A stretch of 64,000 nucleotides of DNA from Cymbidium sinense (Eukaryota > Streptophyta > Magnoliopsida > Asparagales > Orchidaceae), in NCBI GenBank assembly GCA_021442155.1, contig CM038225.1:82224925-82288924 (forward strand), in the 5' to 3' direction. How positions within the stretch are numbered: the first letter of the stretch is position 1; every line of letters starts with the position of its first letter. Shown here in pieces: positions 1 to 12,599 of this stretch. The position numbers and the translations under genes are program-made. Under the pieces are notes generated by a model. It did not search any database. It was not told the DNA's origin and saw only the letters and a program-made list of their open reading frames with translations.

Positions 1-360
1 ACTAAATTCCACCATAGGCCAAATTGATTGAAACCATCTAAGTTCACTCATGACCTATGTTTGAACTTGACAAAGCCAACATTTGAGCCTAACCTAGTCC
101 AATTGGCCCAAGTTGACCTAAGTTGACCCATGTGTCAAAACTTGATCTAAACCAAATTGATTGAAACCAATAGGTCAAGTCCATCCCAAATCACTTGTGG
201 AACTTGAGAAAGCCTCAATTAGCCAACTAGACCCAACCTAGCCCAATTGACCTTAGACCCAACATGACCTAAAGGGGTTATGTTGAGCCAAAATTGAACT
301 TAACCCAAATTGATTGGAAAAAAAGATACCAATCCACTCCATATGACTAACCTAACCTAA

Positions 361-600
361 ACCTACCCTTGACCTACCTCAAATAGGTCAAATGGGTCAA
401 ATAGGTCAACTTGACCCATTTGACCTAAATGAAGTCATATGAGCCAAAACCAAATATATACCAAATTTAATCAAACCAAAGCCACCAAAACATTTCAAAT
501 GGTCATATGAACTTGACCCAACCCTTATTTTGACCCAATTTGACCTATTGGTCAACTTGACCCAAGTTGACCCATTTTGACCTAAATGGGTCAACATGAG
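361..600. promoter_or_regulatory. W-box-like TTGACC/GGTCAA cluster in U3 of 5' LTR
   Basis: At least a dozen TTGACC or GGTCAA words occur in about 240 bases, for example at 369, 386, 396, 404, 411, 533 and 540. Several are arranged head to head (GGTCAACTTGACC near 404). TTGAC(C/T) is the core W-box bound by plant WRKY factors. The same dense block occurs in all family-A LTRs of this window. Binding is inferred; a simple low-complexity origin is possible. Confidence 0.5.
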
Positions 601-3600
601 CCAAACCCTATCAAATGGATTCCAAATCCAATGAAACTTGGCCAAACCTAGTTTTTTCACATACCCAAATGTCCAAAGTAGAAAAAATAGTAAAATGATC
701 ATTCTACCCCTAGGCCATAGAACAAATTTTGGCCTAACCCTTAGGTTTTTTTGGTCATACCCTATTCACAATCACTTGAGGCTTTCCTAAAAGCTCAAGG
801 GGACTTAGTGATGAGTGGTGCACCCAACCCAATGGGTTTGGGTCAACCCATTTGGCCCATAAACTAGACCTGACCACATAGCTTGGAATTGAGTTTTCAA
901 ATTCCCTACAAAGCTCAATTTGATGCACATGAGAGGTTGTCAATCCACTCACCTCAAACTAACCATGTGCAAAGATCAAATAGCCTAAACAACCTCTCCA
1001 ATCTCATCAATTAGATCAAAATTGAAAAGAATGGTTCGATCGTCTGATTTCCATAGGGGAGATATACTCCCCCTAATTCAATAAAATTTAAATTCACTCA
1101 CTGTCGATCGAAGCCTAGGAACCCAGAGCAACCACCTCAGAGCATTCCCAAGCTTCTTAGATAAGATTTGAATTCCCTAATTCTTGGTTTTACATGAAAA
1201 AATAGGGAGCTCAATCCATTAACTTCCTCCATACTTGATCTCCCCACTATTCTTGCACACTCCATCAGAGAGTCAAGTCGAACTTGCCCAAGCTCTGATT
1301 GAAGTTCCCATAGCAAGGAAGAGCTTAATTGGATCAAACCTAAAGCCCAAGTGAAGTGGTGTTGGTCTACCCATTGATCCACTCAATCCCAAGGCCTAGG
1401 AATTTCAATAGGGCTTCGTCTCCACCAAACGAAGCTACCTCATCGATCTCGAGTGCCGGTGATCACCTCCGATGAGGTATAGAATTTTTTGATCACTAAA
1501 CTCAATGTGGTGTGGAGCTTTATGAAAGAAATTTTCACCTCATCGAATTTTGGCCGTTGGATTTGTCGTTCTATTTCTCTAGATGGTGTGAGTTGATTTT
1601 GGGTCGATTCCATGCTAGATCGAGCTTCGATCTTCCCCTTGATCATGGACAGTGTCTATTGATCAAGGAGAAGAACTTGGCTCATCTCGCCATCCATCAG
1701 TGCATTTTAGATGGATGACTGAGATTATTTAACACATTTTAGAAATCAATTACCATTTTAAAATCGAGAATCCTCCATCATCGAATTTTGAGATATAAGC
1801 ACGCTCGCCATGCCATTTGAGATGTGACATTTAAGCCACCCCTCACGATACGATGCGTATAAAGCTGCCGCCATCGCCACGCGTGAGCTAAGGATTAAGT
1901 AGGGATTCGTTAAACAATTAATTAATTCCTAATTAATTCAAAGAACTTCTAAAATTCATAATTCCCTCTAGAAAAATAAAAAAATAAAAGAAAAAATTGC
2001 TATGAAAAGATAATTTCATCTAGAATATTTTTAAAATAATTTCAATGGAATTTGAATTACCCTTTCCTATGAATTTGGGTTTCTTTGGGGATCTTAATTA
2101 GCTAATTATCCTTTAATTAAGTAATCAATTGATCTAAAATTTCTAAGGTTCATTTTAGGGGATGACCTCTGCCTCCCCTAATTTTCTTGTGATTTATTGA
2201 GGGCTCAATTGGGGAAATTGCTATTTCATTCCCTAATTACCTCTTTCATGTAATTAAGGGTAATTAAGGTGTGATTAGTGGATTTACACTTTGATTAAGT
2301 TTGATTAAGGTCATATACAATGAGTAAGGGGTTTATGGAATAATTTTGGGGCATTTCCCCTAAGCTATACCCTAAACCCTTTTCTCTCCTTAATCCCATC
2401 TTAATTAAGGGTTAACTCATTAATCACCCCTTTAATTAATTTTCAAAAATTCTAAAAAGTTCTATAAATAAATTAATCTACCTTGGGTAGATTCTTAGGT
2501 GTTTAATAGCTTAAGTTTAATTAAGAAAATTAAAACCCCTTTCATAAGTATGAAAGGGTGTTTTGAAATTACTTAAGCTAAACCCTCTAGCTTAATTAAT
2601 TTTTAATTATGAGCCAAATTTCATCAGGCCTCTTAATTATTAAGTGCATTGCAAATTTACATACCTTGTGGATTTTATGTCATCTCATTCGCTCATAATT
2701 ACTTAGTTAATTTTTCTAAGGTGGTGTAGGTAAGGGTTAATTAAGCCACTTAATTTATACCTTAACCTAATCAATGCTTAAAAATGGATTTAATTATCTA
2801 AAAATTAAAAAAATACAAAACACATGTGGGAATGGGTTAGAATAGTAAACCCATCTCACCTTTTCAAAATTAAATCAAACTTCAAACTAAATAAAAATCA
2901 TTTTTGAAATTCACTTTGATTTATTCTAAATTTTCTTATTCCATAAGAATGTCTTTAGGATTTAAGTAAAGTGAGTTTTTTTTATATGCTTTCATATCTT
3001 TAGAGCTTTCCCAACATGTTAATTTTTATGCCATGTGATTCATGCATTCATAATTTCATGTTTCAAATTTTAAAATAAAATTTGTTTACTTTATGTCAAA
3101 TGTGCATGTGTTGGCTTTAGTAAAATATGAGTGACTATTATCACTACTAATTTCAAATTATTTTCAAAATACATAAACACAACACCAAATCTAAAAGTGT
3201 GCTATTCTTATCTTAATTATAAGCTTGCATGTGAAATATTATAAAGGTATGCTTAGTATAGGTTTCCTTTCTTTCCTATGTTGGCATAGTTTTGAATAGA
3301 AATTTTGGTGAGATATAAGGTTCATTTGAAAAGGACCTAATGCTCACCTAATTTCACATCCTATTCATCCTATGCTACCATTTAAGAAGGGTTACCTACA
3401 CTTACATACATAAATTGCATAAACAAAACAATTCTATTAAATAACTTTTGCATATTCCTTCTCCATTTAATTTCTTTTATATACATGTTTGTACTTAAAG
3501 AAAGTGGTATATTAGTCGGACAACCCCAAGGTTGCGAGGCTTTAAGTAGCCCTAAGTAGGTCTTGTACCTTACACCTCTGGTTAACAATGACGTTGTTAT

Positions 3601-4739
3601 TCCTTTCTTACTTTCATATATGTATGTGAAATTTTGGATAAGAAAAAACTTTTCTACTTAAGAAAAATCATGCATATTCAACTTCTAAATTTTCTTAAAT
3701 GGATTACTTAGCATGCATCATAAAGTGTATTAACTACTCTCATTTTCATGTATAGATATGCTTAGGGTCCATCCATATGCATGTTATGTTGGGAAAGAAA
3801 TGAAGTAATGTGTGTTATGTGAATTTTGATTCATTTTATTTAATCTTAAAATGACTTTCTTTTTGAATAGGTTTGTTTAGAGTTTGTTTAAACTTAGGAT
3901 TGATTAAAAGATGTAATCAAAATATTCAACTAAATGATATTAAAATGTGAACCTACTTTAGAAAATTACTTAAGGTTACGGAAGTAAAGGGAAGTTCTCT
4001 TCTCTTTCTCTCTCTTCATAACTTAGTAATTAATTATAGGTTTCACTTAAATCAAATTAAAACATCAAATAAAACCAACCCAAAACACTTAACAACTTAA
4101 ATGAAACTCTCCTCTAAGCTAAACATGTTCTTCACAACTTAAATGAAACCCTCCTCTAAGCTGAACATGTTCTTCACACTTAAAAAAATTTGAACCTAAA
4201 GTCCTAAGCAAAGCATACCACATAACCCTTCAATGCACACACATTAGTCTAAGTCACCACTTCTAGCCTTAGTTTAGGTTGGTGCAAGGTTTGATGTTTT
4301 TTTTGTTCTGTAATGAATGTTTTAGACTGTATGTTAGGGTGTTTACTCGTAGAATGAATGGTAGGACGTTCTTAGTCTAACTAATCTTTTCTGCATGGGA
4401 TTGTGCTTAAGGGACGTTATCATAAATAAAAATATAAATGCATTTTCTTGCAACTACTTTATATCCCTAAGTGTAATCCATAGACGTGGACTTAGTCATC
4501 TATGTGTGGGGTGATAAGTACAATATACATGCTTGGGATTTTTGTGGTGTGATTTAACTAACCTTTGTTTTGCAGGTGTTAGTTAGATTTTTACTTTTCC
4601 TTTTCATGTAAAAATTTGTATATTTAGAATTTTTGAATGATTTTTTATGGGGATTAGGATGAACATTAGTCATAAGATCCTATCTTATGCACCATGTGAG
4701 GCCTTGGAGTGTTTACCTTCCAACCATCTAAAGGAGGAA

Positions 4740-4812
4740 CCAAAGGATCAAAAGAAGAAAGAAGAAGAAGAAATAAAGAAGAAAGAAGAAAGAAGAATAA
4801 AGATTGAAGACC
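4740..4812 (+). repeat. GAA/GAAGAAA purine-rich low-complexity tract in LTR
   Basis: A run of AAGAAGAAAGAAGAAG-type sequence sits about 60-130 bases before the TATA-like module. It is longer here than in the 3' LTR (around 25,085-25,110). A long TTCTTTC version appears in the antisense LTR at 45,040-45,091. It behaves as a length-variable microsatellite. Confidence 0.7.
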
Positions 4813-4868
4813 CCACATAATAATGAATTCCTTTGTGTAATTGTAATATTCATTTGTAATTCATGTTG

Positions 4869-4891
4869 TATAAAGGTAGAGCTTGGCTACC
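4869..4891 (+). promoter_or_regulatory. Candidate LTR core promoter: TATA box plus short hairpin
   Basis: TATAAAG (4,869-4,875) runs directly into GGTAG AGCTTGG CTACC, a five-base-pair stem. The equivalent module occurs at 25,175-25,198, at 59,821-59,844 and, in antisense, at 44,955-44,976. If this is the working TATA box, transcription would begin near 4,900, giving a U3 of about 6 kb and an R-U5 of about 1.45 kb. Confidence 0.5.
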
Positions 4892-6348
4892 CATATTTAA
4901 TATTTTGATTTTTGTGGTGCCACCACAAACAACCATTTATTCTTTTTGCAATTAGCTTTATAAATTGATTGATGATTTATTTAGCTTTTGCATTAAGTGG
5001 CATATTTTTACTAATTTCTTGCTTGCTTTATGTTTGGCCTAGATGTGGATTAGGCTCTTTAGGAAAAATAAATCTTTTACCCAACTTAACAATTCAAATT
5101 AAAATTAAACAACTCATAACCTCATCTAAAGCTTAGATTAAAATCAAGATAAAAGAAGAATGAGCATTTCTTTATAATATCATGCACAAATACATCTTAT
5201 TTCACTTGATTGAGGGCTTCCACCTTCCGAGAACCGGCTTTTGACCTTTGAGGGCCATGGTGGAAACTCACCTCCTCCCTTCTCGTTGATTTTGGCCAAT
5301 AATCTAATTTCCCATGCATTAGTCATAAAAAAATCCTATTAGCTTGAGTCAAAAATTATTGTCCAAAATGAAAATAAAATAAAATTTGAATTGCATTAGA
5401 TTTAGGTCATTTAAAGCATGTTCCTTTACATGATCTAGTCTCTTTAGGGAGTGAGTTTAATGACTCGACTTATTTTTAAATAATAATAGCCTAACTATCT
5501 TGCATAAGCATAAAGACTTGCCTACATGTATTTAAAATCGTAGGAGGAGTTAGTTGCCACCCCAGTAAGTCCAAGTTGTGGTGGTTTGTCCTCTCTTGTA
5601 GGCAAACCACCATTTTCCTTAGATTTAGGTTGTTTTGGCCCCTCACTAAAGCTTCCTAGATTTAGGTTCTGAGATTGCTTCTCCCCTTTGTGGGCCATAA
5701 GCATAATTTCTCACCTCTTAGGCATTTATTTAATCATGTGTTAAGGAATCTTAAGTCCTAAATTTCTAATGAAAAATGCAACTCAAATAAATTAAATCAA
5801 TTTCTAAAATATAAAGCCTAACTATAGGATAGTTTGAGATGCTCGCTAGGTTTCCTAGCATCGTGAACATCTTCTACTTATTTCCCATTTTGGCTTCAAT
5901 AATAACTCCCTCTTTTGATCAATCCCATTTGATCTTCAAAAATATAAACCAATCGATTGATAGTCCTTCCTATTGAAATCTTCAAAGATAATGATCATTT
6001 ACCTTAATCGAGAGTTTTCCTAAGGGATCCATTCTTGGATGTAATTAACTATGGGGCTTGCCTATAGAACTTAATGAACCTTGTTTAAAATAAACCCGCT
6101 TTACTTTTCCATGTAAAGTAGGGAAGAATCTTTGGTACATATGCACTCATCGTAGGAGTCCTTATTGAAGTGATTGGTTCCATTAAAGGTAGTGACCGCC
6201 TTTCGAGATAGTACACTATTTCCTTGATACCGATCACCAATAAGTACACATCTGATCTACATGGCATCTTACTAAGTCATCTATAAGGTATCTTCTTCTT
6301 TCTTTCCATGATTTGAAAGGTGACTTAATAAGAATTTATTCACCAATA

Positions 6349-7259
6349 GATTTTGACTCACTTTGATGGTTCTCTCTCCATCTTTGGTAAATGACCGCTG
6401 TCTTTGAATATCGATAGTGGGTTTGTACTTTGGTATGAATCCAAGACTATCCTTTCCGTTGGCACTTAGCTCATTTCATTCTTGAGTTAGCCAACATCTT
6501 TAGGTTTTAGGATCGCATTCTTGTTGGTCTTAAAACCCCAATTCTCCAATAGTAATCTAAATAAAAAGAAAAAACATTTTAAAGACTTCCACCTTACCAT
6601 TTTCATGATAAGGAAAGGTTCATCCTAAAATAATAAAATCTTCCATAAAGAACTTTGCTTTTCAAAAGCACCTTTTCAAAAATGCAATTAATAAAAATAT
6701 TTTTCTACAAAATTTCGTCACCCTCATTTAACAATTCCCAAAATTGTTACATGTAGGGATTTTCAAAAAAAGTAAAACTAAATAACATTTTTTAAAAGCA
6801 CAAATGAACAATTTCTTTCAATTCACTTTGATGAAGATTTCATTTTCAAAATAAAATGAATAATCATCCTTTTCAAAAATCACAACCATAATCATAAAAT
6901 TTTCAAAAACACATGAATCTTTCTATTCAATACATTCACACTTATTGAATAAAAAGTTCATTTCTAAACAAAATTAAATTTTCAAAAGCACATGAACACC
7001 TTCATTTAATATGCTCAAATTTATTAAATGAAAATTTCATTCCAACTAAAAATAAAATATCTTTAGAAATCCTACACTTAACATATCTCACATATGTTTT
7101 AAATTCGAATTCCACCCTTTCAAAAAGCAACAATTACACAGAAAAATCTCATACTTCAAAAATAAAAATTTATCTCCATCCTACATACTTAAATTTGTTG
7201 AATGGAGGTCCTCTTTTCAAACATCAAAATCAACAATCATATTTCAAAAAAAATTTTTC
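6349..7259. other. Untranslated leader of family A, AT-rich, no gene seen
   Basis: This lies between the 5' LTR end and the tandem array. No open frame of note. A weak primer-binding-site candidate is TTTGG...GACCGCTGTCTTTGAA (6,383-6,408), which loosely resembles the TTTGGCGCCGTCTGTGGGAA site common in plant Ty3 elements but needs an indel to align, so the site is not secure. Confidence 0.4.
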
Positions 7260-8720
7260 AAAACACATTTTTGGAACAACACTTAACATACCCAAATTTA
7301 TTAAGTGAAGTCTCCAAATCCCAAAATTCAAAAAATTTCAAACATACATTTGGAACTCATATACCAAATTTGCTAAGTGAAGTTTCCAAATCCAAAATCA
7401 AAATCAACAATCATATTTCAAAATTTTCAAACACATTTGGAACTTCATTTAACATACCCAAATTTGTTAAGTGAAGTCTCCAAATCCAAAATTTCAAAAT
7501 TTCAAAACACATTTGGAACTTCATTTAACATACCCAAATTTGTTAAGTGAAGTATCCAAATCTAAAATTAAAAAAATTTCCAAACACATTTTCGGAACCT
7601 CACTTAACATACCCAAATCTGTTAAGTGAAGTCTCCAAATCCCAAACAAATCCAAAATTCAAAAATTTTCAAACATTCATTTGGAACCTCACTTAGCATA
7701 CTCAAATTTGCTAAGTGAAGTTTCCAAATCCAAAATCAAAAATCAGCAACCATATTTCAATATTTTCAAACACATTTGGAACATCATTTAACATACTCAA
7801 ATTTGTTAAGTAAAGTTTCCAAATCCAAAATTCAAAAATTTTCAAAACATATTTTCAAACTTCACCTAGCATAATCAATTTTGCTAAGTAAAGTTTCCAA
7901 ACTCAAAACAAAAAATTTCTCAAACACCTTTGGAACTTCTTCCCTTAGCATACCAAATTTGCTAAGGAGAAGTTTCCATTTTCAAAACCAAAATAAATCA
8001 AAATTTTAAATACACCATTTGGAATTTCATTTAGCATACTCAAATTTGCTAAGTGAAATTTCCATTTCATAAAACCAAGTGGGATTTCATCTTTAGCATA
8101 CCAAATTTGCTAAAGTTGAATCTCCACTTTCAATCACCTCAAAAACAAAACAAAACACTTAGGATCTCCCTTAGCACACCAAATTTGCCAAGGATCCTAC
8201 CCTTTCCAAAAATCAAAAAATTCCAAACAAATGAAACACTTAGATTTTCTTAGCATACCTAAATTTTCTAAGAATCCTATTTTCAAAATTAAATAAAATA
8301 CACTTGGGTTCTTCACTTAGCATCTAAAATTTGTTAAGTAAGAATTCTAAAATTTTCAAAATCAAAATCAATCCACAAAAAAGAGCAATCACTTACACTT
8401 TACTTAGCATACCTAAATTTGCTAAGTAAGTGAAATTCCAAAACATTCAAACAAAACAAAATCATTTGACCCTTACTTTAACATACCCAAATTTGTTAAA
8501 GGAAAGGGTCCTCAAAATCAAAATTCAAATTCAAAATATCAATGAACCTATGGAAGCATCCTATTAAAAATTTTGAATCCATATTTCAACATACTCAAAT
8601 TTGTTGAAGTTTGAATTCATATTCAAATTCCTCTTTCAATCAATCTTTCCAAATTTAATTGAACCCCACTTAACACTTCCAAGTTGTTGGATGTGGGTTC
8701 AAATTTTCAAAATTCAAAAT
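7260..8720 (+). repeat. Degenerate tandem array of about 18 units, each with a small inverted repeat
   Basis: Units of roughly 70-100 bases repeat the pattern CTTAACATACCCAAATTTGT, then TAAGTGAAG, then an A-rich arm with AAATCCAAAATTTC and CACATTTGGAA. The core is self-complementary (CTTAAC...GTTAAG; CACTTA...TAAGTG in several units). Unit cores lie near 7,285, 7,365, 7,450, 7,530, 7,610, 7,690, 7,790, 7,870, 7,945, 8,035, 8,095, 8,165, 8,255, 8,325, 8,405, 8,485, 8,590 and 8,675. Substitutions in one arm are often matched in the other (TTAACATA/TTGTTAAG against TTAGCATA/TTGCTAAG). It sits in the leader, ahead of gag. Short predicted peptides here are products of the repeat and not genes. Confidence 0.85.
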
Positions 8721-10412
8721 TATCTATGGAGATAGAAAATTGATACAAGTTCATTTCTCATTGCAAATCTTTCGCAAGCAGCAATTTTAGTTTGGGCAAT
8801 GGCCGGTTCAAAATCTTACTTTCCCCACATATGGATCTAGCTTAGATCTGACTTCATCTAGACTATACCCACTTGATCCATTTTGGCTTAGGATTTGAGG
8901 GGGCCAAGATCACTTGTTAGGGTGTTCCCCTCACCATAGTCAGTAGGAAGAAGGTGACCGGGTAGAAGCCAGTCATCAGGGTAGATTTACCATCTGATTC
9001 ACATGTCTCCTCACTGAAGAGGAAAGCTGTGGCATTACCAGACTTCTATTTCGCCCAAGCAGTACCAAATTCCAGCTGTAGTTCACCCCGGTTGCACATG
9101 TTGCCCATGTGTGTGCTAGCACCCTACCATCTGCACCTCCAAGGGTAAGGCTCCTAGGGCTTGCCTCCCCCACATTTGAGTATGGGTCTAGCACACTCCT
9201 CATCCTACTGCACCAGTAGTAAGAATATGGTCAAATGGTTCCACACTCGATAGCCGTGAGAGCTAGTAGATCAAGCCATGGATGAGTCTCCCATGATCAC
9301 TTCACCACTGATTATGAAAAACTAGTTTACAAAAAATTAGTTTCATCCTCTCTCAGGATCAGATAGAGAGGATGCCAAGAGGATCTGTTCATCACCTCCT
9401 CTAGTGGTGCACTTCAAACAGTTTCTCGTGAGTAGAGGTCATACACGCCTCCATTTATTCTACACCGTGTGAGCATGCTGACGCTGAGTCTATCGTTGAT
9501 CTTCAATCTATTATCCCCACAGCATAGAGGAGGTGATTCATCGTGAGAGGGTGAGGCCCATACATCACACATTACTTGCAGAGAGTGATGGAGGTTCAGT
9601 TGTCAATCAGCCGCTTTGGTTGATTTTCTAGCTTGGCACACTACCCACGTTGACCATAATGATAGTATTCTCCTCACTGAGACTAGCACCACAGGAGGGC
9701 AACTCCTATGCACAGAGAGTCGATAGTGTCTCCACCCCACCACTCTACCCCATGTCCATCACCGCAAGTTCAACCCATTCCATCTAAGGCCATGAAGGCC
9801 ATCCGGAAAAATGTACCTGATCCTGCTATGGCCAGGGATCCTCTCTACACCACCCATTGTGGTGGTGAGCCCGCTCAACCTTCTACCTAGGGAAGGAGTG
9901 GCGATCCTAGAGCATCATGGTCATTCCTTCACCAACTCCACCCATACAGCCAGATGCGGAGATGGTGATGATTATCACAAATATTCCAGATGATAGCTCA
10001 GTTGCAGCAATGGTAGAGGATCATCTTCTAGTGAGTACAGTCCACACAGGATTAACTCCCCAACTACAAGTGAGGTCTGGTGCCTCTCAGTGCATGATAG
10101 CAATCTCACCGGTCATCCTACGTTGTTTGTACCTACTGAGTTTGATCAATCCTTAGATGAGATAGTTGCACACTATTTTATGTAAAAGAAGGAGATCTTA
10201 GGTGCGGTCCGATGAAGAAAGAGTTACCAATCCCAATGAAGATGACTTGATGGGGAATGCGAGTATGCATGGTTGATACTAGGATCTCTTCTTAGGTATG
10301 GCCATGGAAGGTGATGAGGTTGATCAAGACACACGTAAACATCCCATCACCTCGACATCGCTAAGATAAAAGATGATTGATAGGATGGCACAATTGTGAT
10401 TATTAGTAGGTA
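8721..10412 (+). other. Decayed leader or N-terminal gag region of family A
   Basis: Base composition is less AT-rich than in the preceding array, but every frame is stopped frequently. The longest plus-strand peptides (about 60-80 codons, 9,708-10,156) are proline- and serine-rich and resemble no domain I can name. Position between the leader repeats and the recognisable gag core suggests degenerate gag N-terminal coding sequence. I see no independent gene. Confidence 0.4.
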
Positions 10413-11330
10413 GTGTTAATGCTTAAACAAGCCCTCTCATCCTATACATGTCACCGAGCTAGTGCATGTCTTATACCCGCTAAGACTCTACCTCCCGTTG
10501 AGCAAGGTAGCACTAGCATGTATAGGAAGGTAGTGGATAGTACCTCCATACATGAAAAAGATCTAAAATCCATGGTTGAGCAAAAAGTGAAAGCTTTGGC
10601 TCAAGCCCGGAGGATCATCGGTCAAAGGGTAGACCCTAAGGAATTGATGCTATCCATTATCCCAAGGGTTTTGTTCCTCCTTCCTTCAAAAGCTTCAATG
10701 GTAGGGAATCGAGATATAGCTCACTTCGTTTAAATGCATGTGGCGCGATGCTTTACTCTTTAGACTCTTAGTAGCCTAGCGTATCGCTTTATGAACTGCC
10801 CAATTATTCAAGAAGATATTTCGAAGAGCAACTCTTCATCAAGAGATTTGCTGAGCTCGAAAGGGTAGTGATCTCATGTAGCCCAACAACACGGTGAGTC
10901 ACTTGTTGATTATATTCTCTGATAACGTAATATGAGTATGAAGTGTGAACCACAGGTATCTAAATAGCATGCCATTGAGATTCTCTTGAAGAATATCCAT
11001 GGCTCACCTTCATGCTTAAGGGCTTCTCTATAAAGATATTTGAGAAGCTAACCAACAAGGCGGCTAGTCTATAAGGAGAGGCCAAAGTTGCCTTTTCCAT
11101 CGCCCAAGCAAAAATCCCAAAAGGTCTATGAGAAACCGAGCAGTAGGGTTGACAAGGGAAGCAAACTAGAGATCACCCAAGAGACCATGACCTTAGTAGC
11201 CTCCTCCTCCTTTGCCACCACTGAGGAAGCCACATTGGCCTCCACCGTAGCCTCCACGGCCAGCACAGCCACCGCCCAAGCCATACCACCAATAGTAGTG
11301 GCATGCATACCCACCTCCAGGTAGCTATGG
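10413..11330 (+). pseudogene. gag remnant (Retrotrans_gag-like core) of family A
   Basis: Frame-broken but recognisable. Around 10,560-10,680 a helical stretch (EQKVKALAQARRII) is followed by a PPSFKSFNG-like motif near 10,675, the usual start of the Tat gag core. Further on come fragments equivalent to the ...RDLLS...GES..DYI.RWR... region (10,840-10,935), then LKGFSIK..EKLTNKAASL (11,010-11,075) and AKVAFSIAQAKIPK (about 11,080-11,120). A proline-, serine- and glycine-coding tail (11,190-11,330) follows. Gag would package element RNA; several frameshifts and stops make this copy inactive. No intact zinc knuckle was found. Confidence 0.7.
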
Positions 11331-12599
11331 TCCACCTACTCTTTTAGATAAGTTAAACAAACCTTATTCTTTTAAGAGGGAGGTAATCAAGAAAATCTTT
11401 AAGAATCTCTTAAATAAACTTGATTTTTAGCTACCCGAGCCTAGGAGACCGGAGGAAGTAGGCAAAAGTCATGATCCAAATTTTTTTCCTTACCACGTAT
11501 GCTGGACCACATTTTGGAGGATTGATTCATTCAAGGCTTGAACAACTTGAAGATCTTAGTTATCCCAATGGAATACCTTATGGAACAACCTTCAAATTCC
11601 ATTAGGGTAATCCTTGGGGATACAAGTGATCCTACCAAAACCAAAGAAGGTTGGGATATTTCTTTGTCTAAAACCTCTAAGAAAATAATTTAAAAGATCA
11701 AGAAGCTTTCCTCAGTGCTCGCCTCAAACCTCCAACACCAAGGAAGGTTTGCAAGCTGCCAACTCTAGAAAGTGGGAGCTCAAAGAAAGAAGAAGCATGT
11801 GTAGGCCCGATAGCCCTTAGCATGACCATCCATTATCTCGCTTCCACGATGTTCCATTTCATTTAGCTCTTCTATTTCTTCTACTTAGAACTCTTGTATC
11901 GGGATAAGGCATCAAATCCCTTTACTCCACTTAATTTGACTTGACTTGTACCCCCAAATACTTTCAAAAAATTGAAGAATAAAGCTGATTTGAATTACAT
12001 CTGTGTCTCTTCTAATGAGTTATCTTCTTCTATTCCTAATGATAACTCTTCAAGTCTAATTATCTATAACAATTCCAATCTTTCTCTTTTAAATTCAGAG
12101 TTGGACTTTCCAACTCTGAATACTATGGGTTCACCTCTTGAGATAGACTTGGAATCATCCGATTCTGAGAGTCCCATAGGAGAAGTTGTAGGTGAGCCTA
12201 AAGTGTAGGTAGAACTTGCCACCACCTTGCCTCAAGAGATTACCAAAGTCAACCTGTAGTGGCAAGGTTCTACCTCCTAGAAGACCTCTAGATAGAGGGA
12301 AACAAAGTCATTGGTTAAGATCAGAGAAGCCCTTCCACAAGATGCTCCACCCTTGGATATGCTTGGAAGACAAAGGTGGACTACAATGTCCTTTCTCATC
12401 TAAGAAAGCATTCCAAGCTGCTAAGCATATGATGCCCTTATCTTATCCAAAGAGATGAGAATCACTAATCAAGGCCCTCCTTGATTTGAAATATGCTTAG
12501 CTCTAATCACCGGAGTGAGGAAGCACTATGCAAAAGAAGCCCAAGGGATCACCTTCAGATGAAGACCTTCTACTGGGGACTTGACAACTATCCATATAC
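11331..12599 (+). other. gag-protease linker, degenerate
   Basis: Stops occur in all frames. Short open stretches (11,972-12,208 and 12,216-12,458) give serine- and asparagine-rich peptides typical of the spacer between gag and protease in Tat-like polyproteins. No domain recognised. The spacing fits a decayed polyprotein spacer and not a separate gene. Confidence 0.4.

Larger units (their letters stand above)
1..6348 (+). repeat. 5' LTR of family A copy 1 (partial, 5' end missing)
   Basis: Near-continuous match to 20,890-26,743. For example, a shared 18-base block beginning AGTTCACTCATGACC sits at 41 and at about 20,934, and a block ending AATTTATT at 6,340 and 26,732. The homology stops just after CACCAATA (6,341-6,348), taken as the LTR end. 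The antisense copy ends CACCAACA, consistent with a TG...CA LTR (TGTTGACC...ACCAACA). The LTR contains no convincing protein. Its 5' part is rich in TTGACC/GGTCAA words, and a TATA/hairpin module lies at 4,869. Between the anchors this copy is about 500 bases longer than the 3' copy. Confidence 0.8.

Noticed and set aside
6383..6408. Primer-binding site for family A copy 1
   Set aside because: Alignment to the common TTTGGCGCCGTCTGTGGGAA site needs an indel and it lies over 30 bases past the best LTR end; kept only as a weak possibility.
7260..8720. CRISPR-like array of regularly spaced repeats
   Set aside because: Plant retrotransposon context, unit length and spacing variable, repeats and spacers both degenerate, and no associated genes.
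8976..9203. 75-codon minus-strand frame
   Set aside because: Lies in the decayed plus-strand leader/gag region of family A and shows no domain or neighbouring signals.
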